The notes beneath the pieces were generated by a model that was given only the letters and a program-made list of their open reading frames with translations, was not told the DNA's origin and made no database searches. The position numbers and the translations under genes were made by a program. Positions 25,804 through 34,953 of a DNA stretch of 64,000 nt are shown here, one piece after another (position 1 is the first letter of the stretch; the number at the start of each line of letters is the position of its first letter). This DNA is from JAMLHN01 sp035708745 (GTDB taxonomy: Bacteria > Chloroflexota > Chloroflexia > Thermomicrobiales > UBA6265), in NCBI GenBank assembly GCA_035708745.1, contig DASTFJ010000169.1, positions 1 to 64,000 of the forward strand. Reading direction: 5' to 3'.

Positions 25804-26185
25804 TCTGTCGTCCCCAGACGTATCCACGGGTCTTTCCAAAAGTGTAGGGGCTGCGCGCGACCGTTGCCGGTGGTTCTGTGAGGCCAAGCAGGGCTCGTTC
25901 ACGGGTAAGGACAATCCCCTGTGGTTGTCCTTACCGCACCGAACGTATCTCTTGGTGGGGAACGTTCGCTCTTCGCTTTTCAGTGAAGAGAGCCGCCAAC
26001 CTGGAACGACGGTGTCCAGACCGAGGGCAACCAAAGGGGGTTGCCGTCTACCGAAGGGAGAGCCGTTCTCTCGACACACCCCAGACTCATGGCCTCCAAT
26101 CCACTGATTGCTCCGGCTTCTTGCGGATGCTAGGCTAGCCGCGCATGCGTATGGGGTGGAATCGCTCCTGCAGGGAGAGCGCGGA
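25804..26185. other. divergent intergenic region rich in hairpins
   Basis: 382 bases between the DUF1684 gene and murI without a supported gene. It contains four hairpins within 142 bases (listed separately) and no recognisable riboswitch or RNA family. A T-box or other known leader could not be matched by eye. Confidence 0.5.
25904..26045. repeat. cluster of four inverted repeats
   Basis: Stems: 25904-25914 with 25925-25935 (11 perfect pairs, GGTAAGGACAA); 25940-25946 with 25962-25968 (CGAACGT); 25969-25974 with 25985-25990 (CTCTTC); 26026-26032 with 26039-26045 (GGCAACC). The first and last share the pattern GG-R-CAA-Y-CC with a complementary arm, so they look like copies of one palindromic unit. 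Confidence 0.6.
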
Positions 26186-27007
26186 ATGTCCCAGTCTTCG
26201 GTGCCAATTGGAGTGTTCGATTCAGGGCTTGGCGGTCTGAGCGTTCTGCGCGCATTGCGGGCGCAGATGCCGGACGAGTCGTTCGTGTATCTGGCCGATT
26301 CCGCATTTTGCCCATATGGCGACAAAGACGATCTAACGATCGAATCCCGGGTGCATGAGCTCGTCGGCGCGTTGGCCGATCGGGGCAGCAAAGCCATCGT
26401 GATTGCCTGCAACACAGCCTGCGCCGTGGCGCTTGGCTCATTGCGTGCGAGCTATTCCTTGCCGATCGTCGGACTCGAACCGGCGGTCAAGCCCGCCATT
26501 CTGCGCTCGAAGCACCGGCGGGTGGCCGTGCTGGCAACACCGCGCACCGCGCGCGGTGAAAAGCTTCGCCGGTTGATCGAAACGTACGCGGACGGTGTGG
26601 TCGTCGAGACGATTCCTGCGCCCGGCCTGGTCGATCTGATCGAAGCCGGGCACGTGCAGAGTCGTGAAACCCGATATCTCCTCAGCCAACTGCTCGAGGG
26701 ACCGCTGGCCCGCGGATGCGACGCGGTCGTGCTGGGTTGCACGCACTATCCGTTTCTGGCCGGGGTGATTGCCGAGATCGCCGGACCGAGTGTCGCCATT
26801 CTCTCCAGCGGCAAGCCGGTTGCGCGCCAAACCGAGCGCGTGCTGGAGCGCGACGGATTACGCGCCCACTCGGCAAGGGCCGGCGATTGCACTTATCTCA
26901 CCACCGGCGACGCGCTCATCTTCGAAGCGATGGCGTCCCGTCTCCTTGGAACCGCGGTCCGAGCGCAGTTCCTGGCACTGAACAACACCTTGGCGATCTC
27001 TTCGTGA
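26186..27007 (+). CDS. murI: glutamate racemase
   Basis: Converts L- to D-glutamate for peptidoglycan. 273 residues from an ATG with AGGGAGAGC upstream. The N-terminal IGVFDSGLGGLSVLRAL is diagnostic. The two catalytic cysteines are Cys75 in IACNTAC and Cys185 in LGCTHYPF. DKDDLTIESR and GLEPAVKPA also match the family. Its presence, with two L,D-transpeptidases, means the organism makes peptidoglycan. Confidence 0.95.
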   Translation: MSQSSVPIGVFDSGLGGLSVLRALRAQMPDESFVYLADSAFCPYGDKDDLTIESRVHELVGALADRGSKAIVIACNTACAVALGSLRASYSLPIVGLEPAVKPAILRSKHRRVAVLATPRTARGEKLRRLIETYADGVVVETIPAPGLVDLIEAGHVQSRETRYLLSQLLEGPLARGCDAVVLGCTHYPFLAGVIAEIAGPSVAILSSGKPVARQTERVLERDGLRAHSARAGDCTYLTTGDALIFEAMASRLLGTAVRAQFLALNNTLAISS

Positions 27008-27011
27008 ACGT

Positions 27012-27045
27012 TGGTGTCGTGCAGGCACGGCGCGGATTCCGTGCC
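27012..27045 (+). terminator. hairpin after murI with a half copy of the GTGTCGTGCAGG repeat
   Basis: GGTGTCGTGCAGG (27012-27025) matches one arm of the palindromic repeat family. It runs into a 7-base-pair stem GGCACGG/CCGTGCC (27024-27030 with 27039-27045) with an 8-base loop. There is no T run, so termination would be weak or factor-assisted. Confidence 0.35.
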
Positions 27046-27077
27046 CCACGCTCAGGGGGCCGGGTTATAGCCGCCGG

Positions 27078-28157
27078 TCACGGATTGAAATTCACGGCGG
27101 CGTGGACGGCTTCCTTCTCGGGTTGGTTGTAGTCGATTGGCTCGTAGGTCGAATAGGTCAACGTTTCGGAGAGCGTCACCCGGAACGGTGGATCCGCGAC
27201 CAGACCAGCAATGCCGGCTCGTTCCACCAGTGCCCCGTCGACGACCTCCAGCACGCGGATATCCTCGACGCGGTTCGGTCCCATGCCGCGCTCACCGGCG
27301 ACCCGGAGATAGGTGATATCGGCCGGGTCGATGCCCATCAGCGCGGTGCCGATCGTATCCAGCGCGGTCTGATTCGTGCTTGCCAGCGCCATCCCCATGG
27401 GACGGTCGTTGCCGTTGCGAAACCCGGTACCATCGCGCGGCACCAGCGCATCGACGATGTTCAGATCGGGTGTGCGCGCCAGCGAAATATCGCAAATCTT
27501 GTGCGCCCAGCGTTCGTGTGAATCGATGACCGAGCTTTCCAAGCCGTTCCCGCCGCGGTCGCCATCGAACCGGGGGAACATGGTGCACATGTGCCGCTCC
27601 TCGAGCGGCACCACGATCCCCTGGAGATTCTTGATGCTGATGGTGGTGACCGCGAGGTTGTGGGTGCGCATCTTCGGGATATTGATGAAATACGCGTCCG
27701 GATCCCACACGGTCTTGCCGATGGGCATTTGGTCGAAAACGACGCCGTCCGGAATGTCGACTCGCACGAAGTCGTCCGCGTTCAGATCGACCAGCTCGAA
27801 TCCCAGCTCGTCACGCAGGACGTCGTAGCCGACATTGGCGTAGTGCACGCGCATATCGCGGCTCTCTTCGCCACCGCCGCCCTCGGCCACGGAGATCGCG
27901 CCCGGGGCGAACCCGCTCGCGACCAGGTATTCGACGATGCCCCGCAGAAAGGCTGGGTGCACGGTGATGCCGGAGTCGGGAGAAACGCCGTGCACCACAT
28001 TGGGTTTCAGCGTCACTTTGGGTTTGTCGATCTCGGGCCGCAACAAATCGAGCAGGGTGCGCGACGCGGTCGTGAATGCTGCGTCCGGATAGGGATAGGC
28101 GCCGGGCGAGCGGTAGAGAATGACGGTATCGGGACGGTTCCAGTCGTGAGTCGGCAT
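27078..28157 (-). CDS. DUF362 domain protein
   Basis: 359 residues. DUF362 signatures are KPKVTLKPNVVHG near 44-56, ISVAEGGGGEESRD, and VWDPDAYFINIPKMRTHNLA followed by SIKNLQGIV, the typical K-x-H/N...KN segment. ISLARTPDLNIVDAL is also typical. The family is linked to ferredoxin-like or radical reactions in some members, but no Cys cluster is present here, so this is the iron-sulfur-free type. Last gene of the long leftward run, 14 bases after the cyclase-family gene. Confidence 0.85.
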   Translation of the reverse strand: MPTHDWNRPDTVILYRSPGAYPYPDAAFTTASRTLLDLLRPEIDKPKVTLKPNVVHGVSPDSGITVHPAFLRGIVEYLVASGFAPGAISVAEGGGGEESRDMRVHYANVGYDVLRDELGFELVDLNADDFVRVDIPDGVVFDQMPIGKTVWDPDAYFINIPKMRTHNLAVTTISIKNLQGIVVPLEERHMCTMFPRFDGDRGGNGLESSVIDSHERWAHKICDISLARTPDLNIVDALVPRDGTGFRNGNDRPMGMALASTNQTALDTIGTALMGIDPADITYLRVAGERGMGPNRVEDIRVLEVVDGALVERAGIAGLVADPPFRVTLSETLTYSTYEPIDYNQPEKEAVHAAVNFNP

Positions 28158-28171
28158 TGGAAATCCTCGGT

Positions 28172-28834
28172 TCAGAACTCGGGCGAAAAGACGGCGCGGC
28201 AGGGAGCGCCGCAGGAATCGACCAGTGGAATCGGCAGCACGGTCAAGCGGCCGCGAGGTGCCTTCGTGGCGCCGAGATTCACCAATGGCGCCAGGATCAT
28301 GGCCCCGCTGCCGAAGAGCACCATATTGACGCCCTGACCCTCCGATCCGACCGGATCGTCGTAACAGGGCATGTCGCCGCCCAGAATCGACACGCCGCGC
28401 TCCACGATCCAGCGCATTGCCTCCAGGTCGAAATGGGGCGATTGCATGACGAAGGTCTCGCTATTGTCCCGGTGCGCTTCCCAGCCGGTCTGCACCAAGA
28501 GCGCATCACCTGGATCGAGCTGGGTCACCGATGCGGCGAGATCGGCCACAGTGATGTGCTCGCGCGGCCCGCGCGGAATGCGGGCGATGGTCGCAGAGAC
28601 GAAAAACCGCTCCAGCGGTATCCGATCGATCGACGGCGCTCCCGGGATCAGGTGCTTGGCGGTTTCCAGATAGGTGCCGGCCAAGGTCGGCATGGCGAAC
28701 CAGTCGGCTTCCCAGCCGCGCTCCTCGATCGTCGCCCAGCGGGAATGCTGGAAAGGCGGAATATCAGGCATCGACGGGGTGTAGCTCCACATACCGGGCT
28801 CGAGCGGCCCGGTCAGGTCGATGCGGGTGGACAT
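28172..28834 (-). CDS. cyclase-family (kynurenine-formamidase-like) protein with altered metal motif
   Basis: 220 residues. The fold is recognised from LTGPLEPGMWSYTPSMPDIP at the N-terminus, GDALLVQTGWEAH in the middle and ILGGDMPCYDDP after it. The usual metal motif HxGTHxDxPxH reads LAGTYLETAKH here: the first His is Leu, the second Tyr and the Asp is Glu. Metal-dependent amidohydrolase activity may therefore be changed or lost. A GTG 24 bases earlier is an alternative start. It lies between a winged-helix gene and a DUF362 gene. Confidence 0.75.
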   Translation of the reverse strand: MSTRIDLTGPLEPGMWSYTPSMPDIPPFQHSRWATIEERGWEADWFAMPTLAGTYLETAKHLIPGAPSIDRIPLERFFVSATIARIPRGPREHITVADLAASVTQLDPGDALLVQTGWEAHRDNSETFVMQSPHFDLEAMRWIVERGVSILGGDMPCYDDPVGSEGQGVNMVLFGSGAMILAPLVNLGATKAPRGRLTVLPIPLVDSCGAPCRAVFSPEF

Positions 28835-28869
28835 CGTGGCGAAATTGGCCCCTTGCACGATGGGAACGA

Positions 28870-29154
28870 CTAGGCGAATTTGGAATCGCCGCCACCGCTG
28901 CCGCTGGTGGTGTCGGCAGGTTCGATGTCGTTCGCCAGCTCAGCCCCACGGGCGGTCAGCTGCATCTGCCCGGTGGTGGAGCCCGGCACCGGCTCGACCA
29001 GCTTTTGCTGCAGCAGTTTGGTGTGAGCAGCTTCGAGACGGGTTTTCCCTTCGCTTGGCAGCAGGGCCACCAGCTCCGAAAGGGTGGCGCGGTCGTTGCG
29101 TTGCAGCGCCGTGATCATCGTTCGTTCGACGTTGTCGAGCGCGTTGTGGGGCAT
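28870..29154 (-). CDS. small winged-helix (HTH) protein
   Basis: 94 residues from an ATG with a very strong AAGGAGG. DNVERTMITALQRNDRATLSELVALL, then TRLEAAHTKLLQQKLVEPVPG, then a beta hairpin (GQMQLTARGAELA) fit a MarR/ArsR-like winged helix. The C-terminus is Gly/Ser/Thr-rich and disordered. It is a candidate local regulator of the transhydrogenase/cyclase/DUF362 group, in which it is embedded. Confidence 0.7.
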   Translation of the reverse strand: MPHNALDNVERTMITALQRNDRATLSELVALLPSEGKTRLEAAHTKLLQQKLVEPVPGSTTGQMQLTARGAELANDIEPADTTSGSGGGDSKFA

Positions 29155-29171
29155 TGGGAACCTCCTTATGG

Positions 29172-30449
29172 CTACCAATAGATCATAGCGTCCCGGAAAA
29201 GCGCGGCGAGATCGTCTTCCGATGCCGGCCGGGGTGAGAGCTTGGTAACGCGGTGCTGGGGCACGGTGCCTTTGACGAGCTGCGGGATATCCGACTCGGT
29301 GAATTCGATTGCCGACAAGCCATTCGGCATGCCGGTGCGGCGCATGATGTCGATCAGCCGGTTGGCGAGCACCTCGCCGGCATCGTCCGGCCCAGCTCCG
29401 GTGATATCGGCGCCAAGCAGGCGCGCTGCTTCCAGATGCCTGGCGGGATCGGCTTGCGCGGTGAAGCGGAAGACCGCGGGCGCATTCAGGATGACCGAAA
29501 TCCCGTGCGGCACGATCGGATGATCGTCGGGATACCCCTCAGGAATATACGAGCGCACCATGCCGGAGATGGGGTAGGACATGCCGTGCGGTAGGTGCAC
29601 GCCCGAATTGCCGAATCCAATGCCGGCATACGCGGCGGCGAGCATCATCTGCCCGCGCGCTTCGAGATTCTCTGGCTCGAAGACGACTTGCTCGAGATTT
29701 GCCGCGACCATTTCCATCGCCCTGGTCGTCCAGATATCGCTGATCGGGTTGGCGCCCTGATAGGCCGGGCGCAAACCCGGCCGCTCCGGGGCGGGGCGGC
29801 TATCGAACGGGATAGCGGTATAGGACTCGATGGCATGACTGAGCACATCGAGCGCCGAGCTGGCGCTGACCATCGGCGGCATCGAAACGGTGTTGAGCGG
29901 ATCGAGAATGCCCAGCGCCGGCCGCAAAGCCCGATGGGCGATACCGGTTTTCACGTGCATCGACGTCAGATCGAAGATCGCCGTGCCTGTGGTCTCGCTG
30001 CCGGTTCCTGCTGTTGTCGGAATCGCGATGAGCGGTTTGAGCTTGCCGGGTACCGGCTTGCCCTCGCCGATCGGCGCATTGACATAGGTGAGGAAATCGG
30101 CCGGCCAGGTGGAATAGAGGTTGGCGCCCTTGGCGGTGTCCATTACGGAACCGCCACCGATAGCGACGAAGGCGTCGAAGCCGCCGTCGTTCGCGAAGTC
30201 GATCGCTTTCTTGAATGAGACGTCGGTTGGCTCGACGCGCACGTCGCTGAAGAGCGCATAGTCGACGCCGGCGCTCTTTAGTGCATTCTTCGCCGTAGTC
30301 ACCGCGTCGTGGTATTGCAGGTAGGGATCGGTCACCACCATGACCCGGGTCGCGCCGAGACCTTTGGCATCCTCGCCGACTTCGCGGGTGACCCCCGGCC
30401 CGTACTTGATTGCCGAGGTGTCCATGGTGAATGCGGATTCGAACGACAT
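29172..30449 (-). CDS. iron-containing alcohol dehydrogenase, hydroxyacid-oxoacid transhydrogenase type
   Basis: 425 residues, ATG with AAGGAGA. Group III alcohol dehydrogenase fold: GGGSVMDTAKGAN binds the cofactor and IPTTAGTGSETTGTAIFD follows. Metal ligands are probable in SALDVLSHAIESY and in the His-rich GVHLPHGMSYPISG. The sequence SYPISGMVRSYIPEGYPDDH and VPHGISV closely follow the ADHFE1-type hydroxyacid-oxoacid transhydrogenase. That enzyme oxidises a 2- or 4-hydroxyacid while reducing 2-oxoglutarate, without free NAD exchange. Substrate here is an inference. First gene of a four-gene group, 87 bases after the glycosidase gene. Confidence 0.85.
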   Translation of the reverse strand: MSFESAFTMDTSAIKYGPGVTREVGEDAKGLGATRVMVVTDPYLQYHDAVTTAKNALKSAGVDYALFSDVRVEPTDVSFKKAIDFANDGGFDAFVAIGGGSVMDTAKGANLYSTWPADFLTYVNAPIGEGKPVPGKLKPLIAIPTTAGTGSETTGTAIFDLTSMHVKTGIAHRALRPALGILDPLNTVSMPPMVSASSALDVLSHAIESYTAIPFDSRPAPERPGLRPAYQGANPISDIWTTRAMEMVAANLEQVVFEPENLEARGQMMLAAAYAGIGFGNSGVHLPHGMSYPISGMVRSYIPEGYPDDHPIVPHGISVILNAPAVFRFTAQADPARHLEAARLLGADITGAGPDDAGEVLANRLIDIMRRTGMPNGLSAIEFTESDIPQLVKGTVPQHRVTKLSPRPASEDDLAALFRDAMIYW

Positions 30450-30536
30450 TGAATCTCCTTGTCGCCAAATGAGTTCGCGAACCGATGGAAGTATCTCACC
30501 ATCCCGCGGTCGTCAGGCTCATACGATCGAATGCCG

Positions 30537-31499
30537 TCAGGAGGTGGGCAACACGGTCAGGCGCGCATTCGCTGGGTCGAGGATCAACGAGATTGGATCG
30601 GTCAGCTCACCGACGAAGCGGCCGCTTGCGCCGGACCGGCGGAACGCCATGATGAAATTGCCAAGCCATGGATCAAGAATCGCGCGGGCTGCATAGTTGC
30701 TGCCGGCCTCATCCGCGAGCAGCAGCGGCCCCGGCGCGAGCTCGAATGGTCCGAATGGTGTGTCGGACAGCAGATAATGTGTGCCGATCCAGGTCGCCGG
30801 GTTTCCGTCCAGATTGGCGTGTTTGGCGGTGCAAAAGAGCATCGCCCATCGCTCGCCAAGTGGAAAGATCTGGGGCACCTCGATCTCGCCGAAGATGCCC
30901 GGCGCGGCAACAGGCGCCCCGGGTGTCCAGTGGATGAGATCGTCCGAGGTTGCGATGCCCACGACGGCGTAGCGGTCGGGCGGTTCGCCCGCGGCCGAGG
31001 CGGTGTAGTACATCAGCCATTGGTTGTCGTATCGCAGGATCCAAGGATCGCGGCAATCCGAGCGGTTGCCGCCGTCATCTGCTGGTGCTTCGTACCAAGG
31101 CGATGCGGCCTGCATGATTGGATTTTCTGGGGCTTTGGTCCAGTGGGAAAGGTCGTCGGATACGGCCAGGCCGATCCGCTGGACATTGCCCGATTCGGGA
31201 GTCGAGCGACCGGTGTAGAAGAGATAGCTCTTGCTGTCATGGCGGGTGACCGAGCCGGTCCACTGGGTCCAATCGTCCCAGGCGCCGGGATCGCCGAGCG
31301 GCAGAATTAGCCCGAGATACGTCCAGTCGATCAGATTGGTCGAAATGGCGTGTCCGATGCGCGCCTGGTCATGCCGCATCTCGGGATCCGGCAATGCGCG
31401 CGGCGCTTGCAGGAAATAGCAATGAAATGGCTCGCTCGCGTCGAGACGCGGAGCGAGCCAGAAATCCCAAACGAAATTGTCGTCGAGATAGAGTGTCAT
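30537..31499 (-). CDS. GH32/GH43-clan five-bladed-propeller glycosidase
   Basis: 320 residues, no signal peptide, so cytoplasmic. The fold is shown by DNFVWDFWLAP at the N-terminus (likely nucleophile Asp), DDWTQWTGSVT, SDCRDPWILRYD (the RDP transition-state stabiliser) and FGEIEVPQIFPL (likely acid/base Glu). It would hydrolyse an oligosaccharide taken up by the importer whose genes lie immediately upstream. The start is 13 bases from the permease stop. A fructosidase-type or arabinan-type substrate cannot be decided. Confidence 0.8.
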   Translation of the reverse strand: MTLYLDDNFVWDFWLAPRLDASEPFHCYFLQAPRALPDPEMRHDQARIGHAISTNLIDWTYLGLILPLGDPGAWDDWTQWTGSVTRHDSKSYLFYTGRSTPESGNVQRIGLAVSDDLSHWTKAPENPIMQAASPWYEAPADDGGNRSDCRDPWILRYDNQWLMYYTASAAGEPPDRYAVVGIATSDDLIHWTPGAPVAAPGIFGEIEVPQIFPLGERWAMLFCTAKHANLDGNPATWIGTHYLLSDTPFGPFELAPGPLLLADEAGSNYAARAILDPWLGNFIMAFRRSGASGRFVGELTDPISLILDPANARLTVLPTS

Positions 31500-31512
31500 G
31501 CCAACCGGTGAG

Positions 31513-32415
31513 CTACCCCTTGATGGCGCCCGCGGTCAACCCGGCCAGAATCTTGCGCTGGAAGATGAGCACCAGCACGACGAGCGGGACGGTCACGACG
31601 ACGGCCGCGGCCATGATGCTTCCCCACGGCTCGTCGTACTGCGTATTTCCGCGGAAGCTGGCGATGGCCGGCTGCACGGTGCGGGCGGCATAGGTGTTGG
31701 TGAAGGTCAGTGAGAAGAGGAACTCATTCCATGCCGCAATGAAGGCGAGCAGACCGGTTGTTACCAGCCCCGGCATCGCCAGTGGCAGCATGATCTTGTA
31801 GAACGCCTGGAAGGGGGTCGAGCCATCGACCAGGGCGGCTTCCTCCAACTCGCCTGGCATCGCCTTGAAGAAGTTCGCCAGCACCCAGACGGTGAATGGG
31901 AGCGTGAAGGTCATATAGGTCAGCACCAGGCCGGGGATGGTGTTGTACAGCTCGAACTGCCGCATCATCTGGAAGAGCGATCCCAGGATGGCGATTGCCG
32001 GAAACATCGTCATCGCGAGAATGACATACAGCGTCGCGTTGCGGCCCCGGAACTTGATGCGGCCAAGCGCGTAGGCTGCCAGCGCGCCGAAGATCAACGC
32101 GATGGTGACGGTGGCGACCGACGCAATGATCGAGTTCCGCAGGGCGTACAGAAAATTGCGCTCGTGGAATACATAATCCAGGTTGCCCCAGTAGAGCTTC
32201 GAGGGAAGATATCGCGTCGGAGTCGAGCTGATGTCCTCGTTCGGCTTCACTGCCGCCAGGACTGCCCAGACGAAGGGGAACAGGGTGTAGATCAGGATGA
32301 AGATCACCAGCAGCCAGAACAGCAGTTTGAGAACCACGTCGCTGATCTTGAGTTTCCGGCGCTTCAGAGGCTGATCGGTGGGAAGGGTGGAGCGGTCGTA
32401 TGCGACGGTAGCCAT
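31513..32415 (-). CDS. sugar ABC transporter permease, MalG type (CUT1)
   Basis: 300 residues with about six membrane helices. The cytoplasmic EAA loop is present as EEAALVDGSTPFQAFYKIMLPLAMPGL, with the G needed for ATPase docking. The end GAIKG and a basic N-terminus (KRRKLKISD) match the MalG group. It forms the channel with the upstream permease; the start is separated from that gene's stop by one base. Confidence 0.93.
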   Translation of the reverse strand: MATVAYDRSTLPTDQPLKRRKLKISDVVLKLLFWLLVIFILIYTLFPFVWAVLAAVKPNEDISSTPTRYLPSKLYWGNLDYVFHERNFLYALRNSIIASVATVTIALIFGALAAYALGRIKFRGRNATLYVILAMTMFPAIAILGSLFQMMRQFELYNTIPGLVLTYMTFTLPFTVWVLANFFKAMPGELEEAALVDGSTPFQAFYKIMLPLAMPGLVTTGLLAFIAAWNEFLFSLTFTNTYAARTVQPAIASFRGNTQYDEPWGSIMAAAVVVTVPLVVLVLIFQRKILAGLTAGAIKG

Positions 32416-32416
32416 C

Positions 32417-33421
32417 TCAGACTTCCTCCACCTTCACGAGGCGCGTATAGATCAGAACGAAGACACCGATGCATAAGAAGATGATGACGCTGGCGGCCGA
32501 TGCGCGCCCCAGGCGGTCACCATCCACGAGGGTATTCTGCGTGAAAATCGACAGGGTCAGGGTACTGACGCTGGATCCGAACATGACGTAGATGACGTCG
32601 AAGACGCGGAAGGCATCGAGGGTACGGAAGATCAGCGCCACCAGGATGGCGGGACGGAGCAGTGGAAGTGTGATCTGCCAGAACTGCTTCCATTTGCCGG
32701 CGCCGTCGACCACGGCCGCCTCGTAGACATCGCCTGGGATGATCTGTAATCCGGCCAGCAACAGCAGCGCCATGAAGGGCGTGGTTTTCCAGACATCGAC
32801 GGCGATCGCGCTGGGAAGCGTCAGGTTCGGCCTGGCAAGAAATGCGATTTTGTTTTCCGGAAAGATGCCGGCCAGGTCGTCGCCAATGAAGGGGATCCAC
32901 GAAACGGCGCGCGGTAGTTGATTCACCAGCACGTCATTGATGACACCGTAGTTGTCGTTGAGCATATATGCCCAAAGCCGTGACGACACAACCGTCGGAA
33001 TGGCCCAGGGAATCAAAATCGCGGTGCGCACCAATCCCCTGGCTTTGAACTGCGAGTGGATGATTAGCGCCACAATCATACCGAGCAGTAGCTCGAGCGT
33101 GACCGAAGCAACGGTGAACTTCAGCGTATTTTTGAATGCAATGCGGAAGGTATCGCTTTCCCACAGATAGCGATAGTTATTGAACCCGATATTTTCGACG
33201 GCCCGGTTACTTGCCAGTCGCGCGTTCGTGAAGCTGAGGCGGAAACTCTGGACGAGCGGATACAGGGCGACGACGGCGACGATGAGAATGCTGGGCAGCA
33301 CCATGAGCCACGCCAGCCGCTCACGCGACTTGGCCCATGACGTCTGGGGCCGGTCGGACACCTTGATCGATTTCGACTCGGCTGACGGAACTACGGCACC
33401 AGCAGGAGCGTTCTGGCTCAT
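32417..33421 (-). CDS. sugar ABC transporter permease, MalF type (CUT1)
   Basis: 334 residues, six to seven helices beginning LAWLMVLPSILIVAVVALYP. The EAA loop is EAAVVDGAGKWKQFWQITLPLLRPAI. The hydrophilic 45-residue N-terminus is cytoplasmic. It pairs with the MalG-type permease. Lies 101 bases after the binding-protein gene. Confidence 0.93.
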   Translation of the reverse strand: MSQNAPAGAVVPSAESKSIKVSDRPQTSWAKSRERLAWLMVLPSILIVAVVALYPLVQSFRLSFTNARLASNRAVENIGFNNYRYLWESDTFRIAFKNTLKFTVASVTLELLLGMIVALIIHSQFKARGLVRTAILIPWAIPTVVSSRLWAYMLNDNYGVINDVLVNQLPRAVSWIPFIGDDLAGIFPENKIAFLARPNLTLPSAIAVDVWKTTPFMALLLLAGLQIIPGDVYEAAVVDGAGKWKQFWQITLPLLRPAILVALIFRTLDAFRVFDVIYVMFGSSVSTLTLSIFTQNTLVDGDRLGRASAASVIIFLCIGVFVLIYTRLVKVEEV

Positions 33422-33522
33422 GGCAACCCCGCTTCGATATTGATATATCGATGCCGGGCGGGAGTTGCCCCGCCCGGCTCACGATTGAACGGTCCGTTAG
33501 CGCACCGGACCGGTGCTGGCGC

Positions 33523-34953
33523 CTAGTCGGACTCGAAGACGGCGTTCATGTCCTTTTCCATTTGGGCAGCGGCATCGGCAGCGCTCTTGGCGCCGGCGAG
33601 GGCCTGATTGAGCTGCTGGTAGAAGATCGTGGAGAGCTCTGGATAGAGATCGCCGGTTTGCGCCGACGGTCGACCAACCGCACCCTCGAAGATCGACTTC
33701 ATCTGCGGGATGAAATCGCTGGCCTCGGCCAAAGCCGGGTCGTCATATACCGCCGGGATGGTGGGCATGTGGGTGCGCTCGATCGCATACGAGAGCTGCA
33801 GCTCGGGGCTCACCATGTATTTGACGAACTCGATGGCGGCGTCCTGGTTCTCGCTGTACTTGGACACCATCATCGACCAACCGCCGATGGTCGCCGCGCT
33901 CTTGTCTTCCGCCCCTTCGCCCTTTGGCAGCGGCGAGAAGCCAACTTTGCCCTTGGTCGCGTCGCTGTCCTGGCTACCGGCGTACATATACGGCCAGTTG
34001 CGGGCAAAAGCAGCGTTGCCAGCGACCCAGATATTGAAGGTTTCGGTCTCGGTATAGGTCGTCACGCCCTCGGGGGAGATGCCGTTGACCCATTTGGAGG
34101 CGCGGTCCATCGCGGCGATCGCTTTGTCGTTGTTGACGGTGACATTGCGATCGGTGTCGATGATGGTGCCACCGCCCTGGGAGACCAGCCATTCGAGACC
34201 GTTGCAGGTCAGGCCCTCATAAGCCTTGCCCTGCCAAACGAACCCGGTGAAGTCCGGATTGCTGGCGTTCTCGCCTTCCTTGATCGCTTGTGCAGCGGCT
34301 TCGAGGTCGGCCCAGGTGGCAGGAGCCTCAAGGGAGTACTTCTCGAGCAGGTCGGTACGGTAGTAGAGCAGGCCGGCGTCGGTGAACCACGGAATTCCAG
34401 AGAGGGTTCCATCGACCGTGTTGGCTTCGATGATGCCGGGGAAGAAGGCGTCAACCTTATCGCCGAAGGCTTCGGTCAGATCCACCGCGTGCTCAGCGAT
34501 AACGCCGGGCCAGATGATGTCGATCTGATACGCGTCGATATCGGACGCCTGCGCGGCGAACTGCTGGCGCATGGCCTGCAGGCGGGCATCGGTCTGATTC
34601 TCGCCATTGACCAGATTCACTTTGATACCGGTGGCATCGGTAAATTTCTGCAAGGCAGCCTGGTTCCACGGCAGGTCGGGATCGGAGGCCGACGGACCCA
34701 TCCATGCGATTTCGGCGCCGGTGAGGTCGGTGCGAAGGTCGGCCGGCACAGTGATGGTGCTACCGGCATTGGCATCGGGAACCGGAGTCGCGTCTTGCGC
34801 CATTGCCGGAGCGGCGCCGCGCATGATCGAGAGCACCGGCAACATCACACCCGCCGCCGCGGCGCTCTTCAGAAGCTGGCGGCGATCGATGCGGCCACCC
34901 ATGTAATCACGAAGCAGACCAATTGTGGCCTGACGTCGATCACTTGTGTTCAC
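33523..34953 (-). CDS. extracellular sugar-binding protein of the CUT1 importer, Tat-exported
   Basis: 476 residues from a GTG with AGGAGGT five bases upstream; an upstream in-frame start at 35001 would place the ribosome site inside the gene. The N-terminus carries RIDRRQLLKSAAAAGVMLPV, a twin-arginine signal with cleavage near AMAQD. The mature part has the periplasmic-binding two-lobe pattern with FTDATGIKVNLVNGE and GIPWFTDAGLLYYRTDLLEKY. Folded export by Tat suggests prefolding or a cofactor. Ligand unknown. Confidence 0.93.
   Translation of the reverse strand: MNTSDRRQATIGLLRDYMGGRIDRRQLLKSAAAAGVMLPVLSIMRGAAPAMAQDATPVPDANAGSTITVPADLRTDLTGAEIAWMGPSASDPDLPWNQAALQKFTDATGIKVNLVNGENQTDARLQAMRQQFAAQASDIDAYQIDIIWPGVIAEHAVDLTEAFGDKVDAFFPGIIEANTVDGTLSGIPWFTDAGLLYYRTDLLEKYSLEAPATWADLEAAAQAIKEGENASNPDFTGFVWQGKAYEGLTCNGLEWLVSQGGGTIIDTDRNVTVNNDKAIAAMDRASKWVNGISPEGVTTYTETETFNIWVAGNAAFARNWPYMYAGSQDSDATKGKVGFSPLPKGEGAEDKSAATIGGWSMMVSKYSENQDAAIEFVKYMVSPELQLSYAIERTHMPTIPAVYDDPALAEASDFIPQMKSIFEGAVGRPSAQTGDLYPELSTIFYQQLNQALAGAKSAADAAAQMEKDMNAVFESD

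Noticed and set aside
25804..26185. riboswitch or T-box leader before murI
   Set aside because: Several hairpins are present, but no conserved riboswitch or T-box core could be matched.
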